DNA from: Paraphaeosphaeria minitans
Taxonomy: Eukaryota > Ascomycota > Dothideomycetes > Pleosporales > Didymosphaeriaceae
Direction: 5' to 3'
Assembly (NCBI GenBank): GCA_015832175.1
Contig: WJXW01000008.1
Coordinates: forward strand, 992,001-1,056,000
DNA length: 64,000 nt
The translations under genes and the position numbers were made by a program. This document shows, piece after piece, positions 44,101-52,259 of this stretch (position 1 is its first letter; each line of letters opens with the position of its first letter). The notes beneath the pieces were generated by a model that did no database searches, was not told the origin of the DNA, and saw nothing but the letters and a program-made list of their open reading frames with translations.

Positions 44101-45003
44101 GACTCGCGTCTGCGGGACGACCTTCTCTATTGCTCTCTGGACTGCTGAGACCACTTCCTGTACATATCGGTCTAACGCGGTTTTGGTTGCGGGTCTTCGG
44201 AGCGGTGGCAGGGCTTCCTTCAGTGCTTTGGTGTATGCTTCTCCGTCTAGTTTCTTCCAATTCCTTTTGGGCGCTATATTTGCGTTCGGTGTCGCTATGT
44301 CTAGAATCGTACTTATCGGTAGATGGTCTGAATCGTGGTCGAGTTCTTCATCTACCTCGCTCTTTATCACTCGTTCAACGAGCCCCGCTGTTACGAGACA
44401 TAGATCGATGGAGCTTTGTAGGTGCCTCTCTCTGTAGGTTATCGTGCCAGGGGCCAGTGTTGCGTACAGGGCGGCTTCCTCTATGATCGTAATCAGATCC
44501 TCTGCTTCCGGTTCCACAGTCTGCAGGTCTGGGCCTCCCCAGAGCGGATGGTGTAGGTTGAAGTCGCCCAACAAGATGAACTCATCATTGTCGTGCTTGT
44601 CTAGTGTTTCGCGGACGTGTGGTAGGACGCTCTGCTGGGACGTGTACCTCGGGGGATTATACGTGTTGTAGATGCTGAGTTGCTTCTCTCCTCTTAACCT
44701 TAGCGTTACGGAACACAGGTCCCGTGTGTGCTCCTGAAATTGGACTCTGCTAGCGTCTATCCGCCTATTCACGAAGAAGCATACTCTGGTCGGTCCATCC
44801 TCTGTTCCTCCTGGGCAGTATAAGTCGAACACGTCCTTGGCCGGGTGGTGTGTTGTTGCCATGAATGGGTTCTTCCACGGTTCCTGTATTGCGAGGATGT
44901 CGTATTCGTGGGTCTTTGGGTCGCGTAGCAGCGACGCCATTACCATGTCTTTCGATTTGCGAACGTTGTACTGTAGTATACTTATCGTTGGTGTCTTATT
45001 CAT
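41167..45003 (-). CDS. LINE ORF2: endonuclease, reverse transcriptase, RNase H
   Basis: 1278 residues. The N-terminal APE-type endonuclease shows SILQYNVRKSKD, AIQEPWKNP, LLGDFNLHHPLWGG, SSIDLCLVTAG and HDSDHLPIS. The reverse transcriptase shows YRPIALLNTMGKIMDAIIS, LLLDVSGAFDNVSHARLL, TGIPQGSPLSPILYL and GYIDDVAIL (YIDD instead of the commoner YADD). RNase H shows IYTDGSG, AAELYGISLAL, YTDNQAAIWS and WVPAHEGIPGNEAADMAA. A C-terminal CDCGAIRQTVAHVLLHC zinc-knuckle-like motif ends the protein. The start ATG overlaps the ORF1 stop as ATGA, which suggests translation by termination-reinitiation. No internal stop; it looks active. Confidence 0.95.
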   Translation of the reverse strand: MNKTPTISILQYNVRKSKDMVMASLLRDPKTHEYDILAIQEPWKNPFMATTHHPAKDVFDLYCPGGTEDGPTRVCFFVNRRIDASRVQFQEHTRDLCSVTLRLRGEKQLSIYNTYNPPRYTSQQSVLPHVRETLDKHDNDEFILLGDFNLHHPLWGGPDLQTVEPEAEDLITIIEEAALYATLAPGTITYRERHLQSSIDLCLVTAGLVERVIKSEVDEELDHDSDHLPISTILDIATPNANIAPKRNWKKLDGEAYTKALKEALPPLRRPATKTALDRYVQEVVSAVQRAIEKVVPQTRVSSKSREGWNDECREVLAESKQLKRIHNQLCTEESWEAYRAARNHKARTIKKALRDKHREQVETAAESPEGLWKIAKWARTREAQSARVIPAIQHPGTQCEITEPSEKAELFRDIFFPAPPEANLEDVRDAEYSGQIGLPPISEKEIEDAIRIASPLKGPGPDGITNKALQTGRAQLTAHMLKIFNQSIQLGYCPAHFRGSLTAVLRKPGKDNYTKPKAYRPIALLNTMGKIMDAIISQRLNYLVETYELLPPTHLGGRKKRSTEHALHAVTEKIYGAWNQKKTHVASLLLLDVSGAFDNVSHARLLHNLRKRKIDEKTVRWIASFLSDRHTRIRIDGFNSPQYATSTGIPQGSPLSPILYLFYNADLIDICREEANVLPTGYIDDVAILAWAETTEKTCDILGKTLQKAQQWANTHASVFAPDKFQLTHFTRARKKIDINHPIETIWGEIKPRPNCKYLGLMMDAKLTWKPHIEEIRRKATKTVNALSNLGSSTWGASLIDLRKIYEGTALPQMLYACSIWTNENGKKHTYTKKALDTLQSIQARAARIICGAFKATSRAALDIETFLLPIEQRIWQHNADTITRLLSSRPIANTVGFQPTDDAQIAERKKHTGSWQRIYSEMRDKWGEALTTQEPIPPFVTPPWQQGPKTYIDKDDETARERHDRETATGHDLSIYTDGSGIEDRIGAAAVCPHTGQTRSAYLGLSTTSTVYAAELYGISLALQIAQGYADRNGSRRNVAIYTDNQAAIWSVIKAEGRTGAYILEEIARQIQDLQDRGRPVRIRWVPAHEGIPGNEAADMAAKEATGWRENGRRAPTASEPPRLFTLRSTLKRRCKQQAEIAWNAKWRKETKGRATFRNTPSPTKRVLKIHKGLRKRDSALLVQLRTEKIGLKDFLFSRKVPDVASSRCDCGAIRQTVAHVLLHCRTHNDLRNRIFGDRPGRHNLRTILNKPQLATKAIEYMEQTQILGQFGIADA

Positions 45004-46673
45004 GATTCAGTGTTCTCGTCGACGTCCATCTGTTGATCATGCCATTGTATCAGTCGTGTGTTGCTTTCGATAGCTTCTAGCGCTCTCCTTGAGGGGACGA
45101 TTGTCCTCTGAGGTCTATGGCTGTTCTCCTCTCCTGTCTGTTGATTCTCTCCGTCTCTTGAGCTGACTATATTTCCCGTATTAGTTCTCTTTTGTCCTCT
45201 CCGTGACAGGGAGCGGGTCCTGCCGCTCTGGACATCCTGGCTTGCTGTGGCTCCGTTGGTCCTAGTCCTTTGGCGGGCTTCCGGCATGCCTCCTCTTTGC
45301 GCGGTCCCTCCGGTTGGTTCTGGCACCGGGTGGTAACGGGGTCGGGTGTCGTAGGCGATCTTCATCTTGGCGGTTTCTGCCTTTCTCGCCGGGCACTGGC
45401 GGTTCCATGCTTCGTGCTCTCCTCGGCAGAGCGCGCATTTCTTCGTGGTGTCCAGTCCGGACTTCGAAGGGCAATCCCTGGTGTCGTGCTCCTGCGCACA
45501 ATAGCCACATGCTGTTGCTGCCTTGCACTGGGTTCCTATGTGGCCGTATTTTTGGCACTTGTAGCACTGCTTCAATCGGCACTGTCTCTCGTATCGTTCG
45601 CACTGGAAGACCTCGCCCTGCCAGACTAAGCCCTCGTCTATGATCTTGTTGGCGTCCTCTGCCTTGGTGAACTCGATCGTGATGGACGATGCTGCTTTAG
45701 TAGGCGCATTCCTAGTCAACCATCCGATGTGTTTGATCTCGGCCCGTGGGATGAACGGTTTGTTATCCTGTAGGATCTGGGTTCTGTTTTCTTCAAACTT
45801 ATCCATGTCGAGCGTGCTGGTGCGGATTCCGTGTACGATTACGCCGTAGGTCGGGATCCGTACCGTTGCCTGTGCGCTGATGCGGTGGACCCAGTCATCT
45901 GCAAATTGCTGCAGTGCTTCTACTTCTTTGCTGTTGGCTGTTTTGATGCTGAGATCTCCGCTCTTCAGCTGGTTGGATGAGACGATCTTGATATGTACGA
46001 TATTTTCGTTTCCACTTTGTTCAATGGCTCGTTCTACATGGGCTTTTAGATTACGGGGGTTCATAACCCGAAGGCTCTGTACGGTGGATGAGTCTCTGAT
46101 ATTCACGATGACCTCACGTTGTGCTTGTGCGGACGGGCCTTTGGGACTCTGTGTATTATATGCGCCTGCTAGTGTCTGGCCTCTGGCTGCCATTGCAGCG
46201 TAGGTCATCGGTCCATTTGCCTGATTTTGTATCCCCTTGGTCTTGATCTCCCTAGTAATTTCCAGAACTGCCTTGCTGGTCTCTGATGCTTCCTTCGCGG
46301 CTGCCCTCGCTTCCTCGCCTGTGTTCGTGTTCTGTTGCGTAGCTGTTGTGCATTGTCGGACGGCTTCGGTACTGCTTTTGAGTTCGTTTTTAATGTCGCT
46401 GAGTGTGTGTGCGTTCTCGGTCGCCGCAGTTTTCGCTTCTGTTTGGAGGATTCTCAGGGCGTCGCTTATCGCGCTGAGATCAGGGGTGTGCTGTACTTTC
46501 AGGATAAACGTCACCGTGCCGTGGATGATGGTCTTTACGAGGTCGGCGGGTACGGGCTGGCTGTTGGTGCGTTTGATGCAGGACAGTGAATCCTGAAGGT
46601 AGGTGCTGAGGCGTGTAGCGTGCTCGTGAATTGGGGACGGCCATGTTGCCTGTTGAGGCCATTGCGTCGCCAT
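45000..46673 (-). CDS. LINE ORF1: Gag-like RNA-binding protein
   Basis: 557 residues. The N-terminal half is helical with a coiled-coil character (AARAAAKEASETSKAVLEIT in part). The centre holds an RNA-binding-like region. Three CCHC knuckles follow: CYKCQKYGHIGTQC, CGYCAQEHDTRDC and CALCRGEHEAWNRQC. A basic Arg/Ser-rich tail (SLSRRGQKRTNTG) ends it. It would package LINE RNA with ORF2 protein. The start is the only ATG near the 5' end, 129 nt from the element's 5' terminus. Confidence 0.93.
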   Translation of the reverse strand: MATQWPQQATWPSPIHEHATRLSTYLQDSLSCIKRTNSQPVPADLVKTIIHGTVTFILKVQHTPDLSAISDALRILQTEAKTAATENAHTLSDIKNELKSSTEAVRQCTTATQQNTNTGEEARAAAKEASETSKAVLEITREIKTKGIQNQANGPMTYAAMAARGQTLAGAYNTQSPKGPSAQAQREVIVNIRDSSTVQSLRVMNPRNLKAHVERAIEQSGNENIVHIKIVSSNQLKSGDLSIKTANSKEVEALQQFADDWVHRISAQATVRIPTYGVIVHGIRTSTLDMDKFEENRTQILQDNKPFIPRAEIKHIGWLTRNAPTKAASSITIEFTKAEDANKIIDEGLVWQGEVFQCERYERQCRLKQCYKCQKYGHIGTQCKAATACGYCAQEHDTRDCPSKSGLDTTKKCALCRGEHEAWNRQCPARKAETAKMKIAYDTRPRYHPVPEPTGGTAQRGGMPEARQRTRTNGATASQDVQSGRTRSLSRRGQKRTNTGNIVSSRDGENQQTGEENSHRPQRTIVPSRRALEAIESNTRLIQWHDQQMDVDENTES

Positions 46674-46815
46674 GGCGCCTCAGTCGCAGTGGGCTCCTGC
46701 GCCTGGGTGCTGGCTATTCAATTGGCGTCAGGGCAAGTGTTTGCAGCTAAAATTTCGCGTTAATTCCAGGAATTAAGATTCTCGCTGTTGTGGTGTTTTT
46801 TCGAACCAGACCTGG

Positions 46816-47703
46816 GCCCTGCTGTACGGCGCCCGAATGAGCAGCTGCCAAGGTGTTTGACGAGTCATGCCATGACGTCATGCTTGCGAAGGCCATGTCA
46901 GCAGACTCTCGAACGCAAAAGTGCAAGATCAATCACACTTCTCTTGAAACACTACAGTATACATTTCCTGCGATAATTGAGTGTCTTTCTTCTTGAGACC
47001 CTCGATGCAACAACAGGCTAAGCATAACATAAGTCTAGGGTTTTGAGGTGCCATGTTCGTCATTCGATTCTCGTGTTCTCATTATTGTTTAAGAATCGAA
47101 TCGCAGTATTCGATTGTGAGGGAAACTGTTGCCTTCAAAATTGGCTACCTAGCATGCGGAATTTGAAGACAGAGATTCGAGATTTGGTTTCTACAATACC
47201 TAAATTGCGATCACTGTGATGCAGGAGCGGCGTCAGGGCCCAGGGCCTAGAAGTGGGACTTTTTAAGCGCCTTGTTTTCAGAGCTTAAAATAGACCAAGC
47301 ACGCCACACAGGCGACCAATGTGCTTCCAGTTCACGTCCGGCGTTTATCTTCCCTCTCCTAGCCCTAAGCGACCATCGCCACAGACGTACCGGACAAGGT
47401 ACGATTTCGTCGTCGCGGCTCTTTCGATTTATCAGGGTCACGATAGCGACTGTTGGCCAACCTGAACTCGGAAACGTAAGCCCATCTGTATGCTAAGCAC
47501 TATCAAAGTGAAAATTGATGCGACTCTCTGCATGATAGCTATACAACGCCACAATAAATCTTATAGTTTGATAGCGAGGTAGGTCCTTACTAAGTCAAGC
47601 TTGCTGCTCAAGCTAGGTAGTCCAGCTGTCCATGCTGCCCCTGGGGGAGACGGCGTCCTGACCACTGTAAGAGATGATAGGACGCGATCTGGACAAGGAG
47701 GGA
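46816..47703. other. No recognisable gene
   Basis: Short frames only (for example 47272-47496 plus). No motif was seen. Confidence 0.45.
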
Positions 47704-47717
47704 TAATGCGCCGATGA

Positions 47718-48824
47718 TTGATTGATTGATTGATTGATTCCTACTCGGTTTCAGCCGCAATGTCTCCGCAGCTATGCCCGGAAACAGAGGTTTGGCAAAC
47801 AGCCGACGCGCTGCGAAAAGAAATCGAAATGCCCCACTTCACCGTACTAAAAGTACAGCCAGCTGTTCCCTCGCCTCCGCTTGTGGTCTGGCTTCTATCT
47901 ATGACTACGTACATGCCGTCAAGAAGTGACGTATCTGTGCCTGTGTTTTTGGCTTCCAATGTATTGTCTCTGGTTTGTGCCGTGAAATAAGTCTTTTTCG
48001 TTGCCGTTGTATTGAGACGTCGTAGAGGCCTTGACCTCGTTTGTCGTATCTGTGTACCTACAGTCTCCCCCTAGTGTTCGGCTTCATGTTGCTGTACCTG
48101 CCCTTGACCCTCAGGGCTTGCGTTTGTTCTGTGTACTTATTTCTCCCATCTTCTTGCTGCCTCTCACTAGGTTCCTATGTGGCCGTGTATTGTGTTGTGA
48201 CCTGCCATTGGCGGCAGCGTCAACGCACCAGCTGCGATGCAGCTTCCCGAGAACGAGGCTCCGCTCCTTCGTGCTCTTGGGTCTAGTAGCCATGCAACGC
48301 TACCGCGACTCGCCTCAGACCTTGTCGGGTATGTCGAAAGGGGCACCACTCCTTCGACATGGGGGCGACAGTGGACGAGGCTGTCTGTGACTGTGTATTG
48401 TGTGGCATCTATAGTAGCATGCCGGGTGTCTGTGAGGCGATTTGCGTGAGCGTTGATGTCGTTCCACCCGAAGGGCCGTCGATGCGGGACGTCGCAAACG
48501 ATGTCGAGTGGTGGGCTGATCGGGAAGCCCACCGGAAACTGTGTGTTGTAGCTTTACGAGGTTTGGGCTCCGTCGTCGCTCTCGCGATGCGGCATCGTGG
48601 CTAGAGGGTTGTTGCTGCCGTCAATGGGTGTGTCATGTTTTGTAGCCTGCTCGCAAATTTTGCTTTCGTGACTGCCGCGGCCGCAACCATGTCTCTACAG
48701 GTACCAGCTAACGCAGAGGGATGCGTTTTGGCCTATAGAGACGGCTACGACCGCCAGCAGATAAGTCTCGATGCTGTGTGATGGATAATCCAGGAATTGA
48801 ATTCTCGCTGTTTGTCGTGTTTTC
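47718..48824 (-). mobile_element. Non-autonomous LINE-derived element, copy 2 (1.1 kb)
   Basis: Same termini and interior as 3184-4294, on the minus strand. It is flanked by a perfect 14-bp duplication, taatgcgccgatga, at 47704-47717 and 48825-48838. The 3' tail is (CAAT)n. The shared 121-codon frame (48532-48167) differs from copy 1 at about 11 residues, so the copies are close but not identical. Same 5' end in two independent insertions means this is a complete, defined element rather than random 5' truncation. Confidence 0.9.
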
Positions 48825-48838
48825 TAATGCGCCGATGA

Positions 48839-49458
48839 CTGGTGTGCGCCGATGACTGGAGGAACACGTTAGGGTCCAAGCGCCTTGCTTACATCACCCG
48901 GTGCTTTCATGGAACAAATCCCATCTCGCCTCTTCTTCCTTCGCCGCAATCTTGTCTCGGCGTGCATCTCCAGCTGATTGACAACCTAAAAGTGCCACGC
49001 CATTGGTTCACACCGTCTATATCCGTACCTTCAATCTCTTCAAGACCTCGCTCTCGGTCGCCTTTACGTGCGCCGATGCTGTGCCGCAGGTTCTGAAAGT
49101 ATCGATACTACAGCCCACGTCACCGACTCTGGCAACCTGAGCGCGATGCACATGCACCGGAACTAGAGGTCCTCTGTACTTGAACTTGTTCTGTTAACAC
49201 ATTCTCTCTTCTCTAGCTCGGCGTGCCATTCCAATAGAAGCCTGACACGCGTGTACACCTTCAACCAAAGACCGAGGCCTGTGCCCAAGGATCCATAGCA
49301 TTGGGTATGTCGATCACTCTTCTTGTGAGCAAACAGAATTTCAGAGACTCATTCTAAGCGAGCGCCTGTGGTTCATGAAATCGGGAAGGTGTGTAATTCT
49401 TTATAAGTGCTCACACTCACTAAGCAAACCAGTCTCAAACAAAATCCATACGCAGAGT
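48839..49458. other. No recognisable gene; 14-bp repeat at the element border
   Basis: Gcgccgatgactgg occurs twice at 48830-48857, directly beside the element's 5' border. The rest is the likely promoter of the AIM9-like gene. Confidence 0.5.
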
Positions 49459-51278
49459 ATGCCATCCTTATTTTCTATTCCATCTTTCAGCATGAAATTC
49501 TGGAGGGGCAAGCACGCGATATCCTCCAGCTCATCTAGAACTCTTTCAATACTCTGCCGGGGTAAGAACCACTCGTTACCTATTCGATTAAGTAATTAAG
49601 CTGTTATAGGCGAGAGAATTAGTTGCGAGGAGCTTTTCAAATACACGAATGGTCGCTTCTTGGTCAGGGAGAAGGAATTATGCGACCAAAGATATCTGAA
49701 ATTCGATTTGGACCAGCTCTGCGCTGTAGCCGCCTCTGCCGGCAGTAGCAATTCGCCTGTCCGCACAATTGAGAAGATGGAAGGTGGCTTCAGCAAGGCA
49801 TTACTCATGAGCAAAGAAGATGGGACGGAGGTCGTTGCTAAACTCCCCTTCTCTATTGCTGGCCCCCCCAAGTACCTAACAGCATCCGAAGCAGCCGTTC
49901 TGCAATACTGTACGTCCTCCGTGTTTTAGGACGGAAAGCTTGTGACTGATTGATGCGCCAATAGTGCATGATCACACCACAGTTCCGGTCCCCAAAGTCC
50001 TGGCATGGAACGCCGACTCTTCTAACCCAGTCGGTGCCGAATACATCATAATGGAGAAGGCTGTCGGCTGTCAACTGGTCAAGAAATGGGGAGAGATGGA
50101 AGATCTGAGTCATTTCGAATTCATCAAAAACCTATGCAAGATTGAAGCTGATCTCGCGGCGATTGCTTTCCCGGCAAATGGAAGTCTTTACCTCCGTGAG
50201 TCAATGGGGGCCGGCGACAAGTACAAACCTCTAGCGCCCGAGATGGACCCTTCTGGCCATTTTTGCATCGGGCCGTCTTGCGAGCGGTCATGGTTCGGCA
50301 AGGACGAAGCGGAATCTGTACAGGCTCGCTGTGACCGAGGACCATGTGAGTAATACTGGGCCAACTCCCTTTCCTACTAATAATCATACCTTACTAGGGC
50401 CCACTCTACCTGCTTTTGGCATTGCGCTTGCCGAACGTGAGATTGCACGTATCAAACAGAATCCCAAAGTTGTACCCTACGGGCCACCACGAGGCTCTAC
50501 TGAGGAACAACTTGCCGTCTTAAAAATGGCTAAAGAGGTCTTTTTGAAGATGGACGCAAAGACTCTTCCCGGACGCTTGCCGTGGCCGACCTTGTGGCAT
50601 ACCGATCTACACATGGGAAACATCTACGTTTCTGATGAAGAGCCTACCCAAATCGTCTCACTTATTGATTGGCAATCTATCGTGGTCTCGCCTTTGTTTT
50701 ACCAAGTTCGCTTCCCTGAATTCATAAGCATTGACGAGGACTACGAGCTTGGGTCCGAGATACCAACGCTCCCGGAGAACGTCGACGAAATGGACGACGA
50801 CGATCAAGCGATTGTCAGGTTCAAACACAAACAAACAATGATGGGCAAGGCTTACGAGGCTGCCAGCGGTTTCAAGAACAAGAATGTCTTCAAATCTATA
50901 CGTCTTCCTCCCCTTTTCCGACAACTCTTCCTCCGTTGCGGAGAAGCGTGGGAAGAGGGTATTGTACCTCTTCGTGTTTGCCTGATTGCAATAGCTGACG
51001 TATGGAAAGAAGCTGGATTTTCCGGCGACTGCCCATGCACGTTCAGCAAGGATGAGATTGAAAAGTATCAGCATGAATTTCAAGAATACCGGGACCACCA
51101 CAAGATCTATGAGCTCGCCCGGGAATATCTTGGTACCGATACCGACGGCTGGATTGCCCCTGATGATGACTTTGAGGAGAAGCAGCAACGGAACAAGGAA
51201 CTCCTTGATATTTGCATAGCTCACTGTGCAGAGTATGGTAAATCGGCTGAGGAGATGCGGAAGATATGGCCATACTAA
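49459..51278 (+). CDS. AIM9-like phosphotransferase (APH family)
   Basis: Proposed join(49459..49561,49610..49909,49965..50345,50398..51278), 554 residues; every junction keeps phase (GTAAGA/TATAG, GTACGT/AATAG, GTGAGT/ACTAG). The N-terminus is Ser/Arg-rich, as for mitochondrial import. Then follow EELFKYTNGRFLV, EGGFSKALLMSKEDGTEVVA, VPVPKVLAWNADS, GAEYIIMEKAVG, the catalytic loop WHTDLHMGNIYV and SLIDWQSIVVSPLFYQVRFP, the latter diagnostic of fungal AIM9-like ('altered inheritance of mitochondria') kinases. The role of this family is poorly known. Start choice among nearby ATGs (49375, 49459, 49492) is uncertain. Intact. Confidence 0.88.
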
Positions 51279-51593
51279 TGAGGGCTTGGGCATTTCTCTC
51301 TGTTCATGACGCAAGTTCAAGAGCTCATCAAGGGCAAAAATGTGACAGTGCTATCAAGAAGTCTCGAGTTCTGAATGGAAGTGATTTTGCATAGGAAGTT
51401 AAGGCAAGATTCATAGATTCCTTCGACTACAACGGACCGTAGCTGCAAGAGCACTACATCTTACGCTACATACACTAAAATCTTTGTTCATCCGTCAACC
51501 AGCAGCGGGGAAAATACCGTCGCAGCTCCGTCAAAAGAAATCTAGAAGATCCGTCAGCGCCTTTTAGACTTATAAGAAGGATCTCTTTACCTT

Positions 51594-51956
51594 TTAGCCA
51601 ATCTTCGACTTGTACTGGGTGGTCACACTCTTGAACATGTTTTGAACCGCCTCCTCCTGTTTATCCTCCGGGGTGTTGATATCGATCTCGGCAGACGCAA
51701 CGTTGGCATGGGTTCCTTTTTTGTTGCTGATGTACTCCTTGAGGGCGGCGCTCTTCGCCTGGGAGTTGACTTGTAGGTTGACCTTCTTTTTTCCATTCAC
51801 CACCTCTCCAGCATCATAACGCAATTGGAGCGCTGCGTCGTTCTTCCCCGTCTTTGACGGGAAGATACATCCTCCAGGGGTTTGCAGCTGGAAGAATTTC
51901 TTCCAGCTCTTCGTCTTAATGATATTATCGTGGAGCTCCTTGAGAACTTTCGACAT
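51594..51956 (-). CDS. Small lysine-rich protein, unrecognised
   Basis: 120 residues, single exon, start MSKVLKELHDNIIKTKSWKK; an in-frame upstream ATG at 52052 would add 32 residues that look like leader. Composition is Lys/Gln/Asn/Ala-rich with mixed helix and strand (GGCIFPSKTGKNDAALQLRY) and no membrane segment or signal. It is a complete, compact frame and plausible as a real soluble protein. The family is not recognised; function unknown. Confidence 0.55.
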   Translation of the reverse strand: MSKVLKELHDNIIKTKSWKKFFQLQTPGGCIFPSKTGKNDAALQLRYDAGEVVNGKKKVNLQVNSQAKSAALKEYISNKKGTHANVASAEIDINTPEDKQEEAVQNMFKSVTTQYKSKIG

Positions 51957-52259
51957 CTTAGAAATATATGAGTGTGTTTGAAATGACGTCGGGTTTGCGA
52001 CTAGTGTTCTCGATCTAGGACAACACGGTGAGGAAATTTCGATGAGTAACAAGAGTTCGACTAACCTGGTACTAGGTTCGATAGATAGGATGAGCTCAAA
52101 GGCTCATCACAAACTGTTTTGTGACGAACATTTATACCAGTAATCGGACGAGGATTTGCCCGACTCTACGTGCCAAGTGGTCAGCAGCAGAACAAGACGA
52201 TTGACTAGGCATCTCCCTTTATGCCCAACTGAGCGTGTTCTCCCTCTGTCTGGTCGTCT
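51957..52259. promoter_or_regulatory. Upstream region of the small protein
   Basis: About 300 bp up to the start of the truncated LINE. It contains atagataggat and a gagctcaaaggctc region, with no gene. Confidence 0.35.

Larger units (their letters stand above)
40841..46802 (-). mobile_element. Full-length Tad1-like LINE, apparently intact
   Basis: The element is about 5.96 kb, flanked by a perfect 13-bp target-site duplication, gaaccagacctgg, at 40828-40840 and 46803-46815. The minus-strand order is a short 5' UTR (46802-46674), ORF1, ORF2, a 3' UTR of about 305 bp and a (CTAT)n tail at 40841-40860. Both frames are free of stops and carry all expected motifs, and there is no excess of C-to-T (RIP-like) damage. 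Insertion next to older LINE debris suggests a repeated target neighbourhood. Confidence 0.95.
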
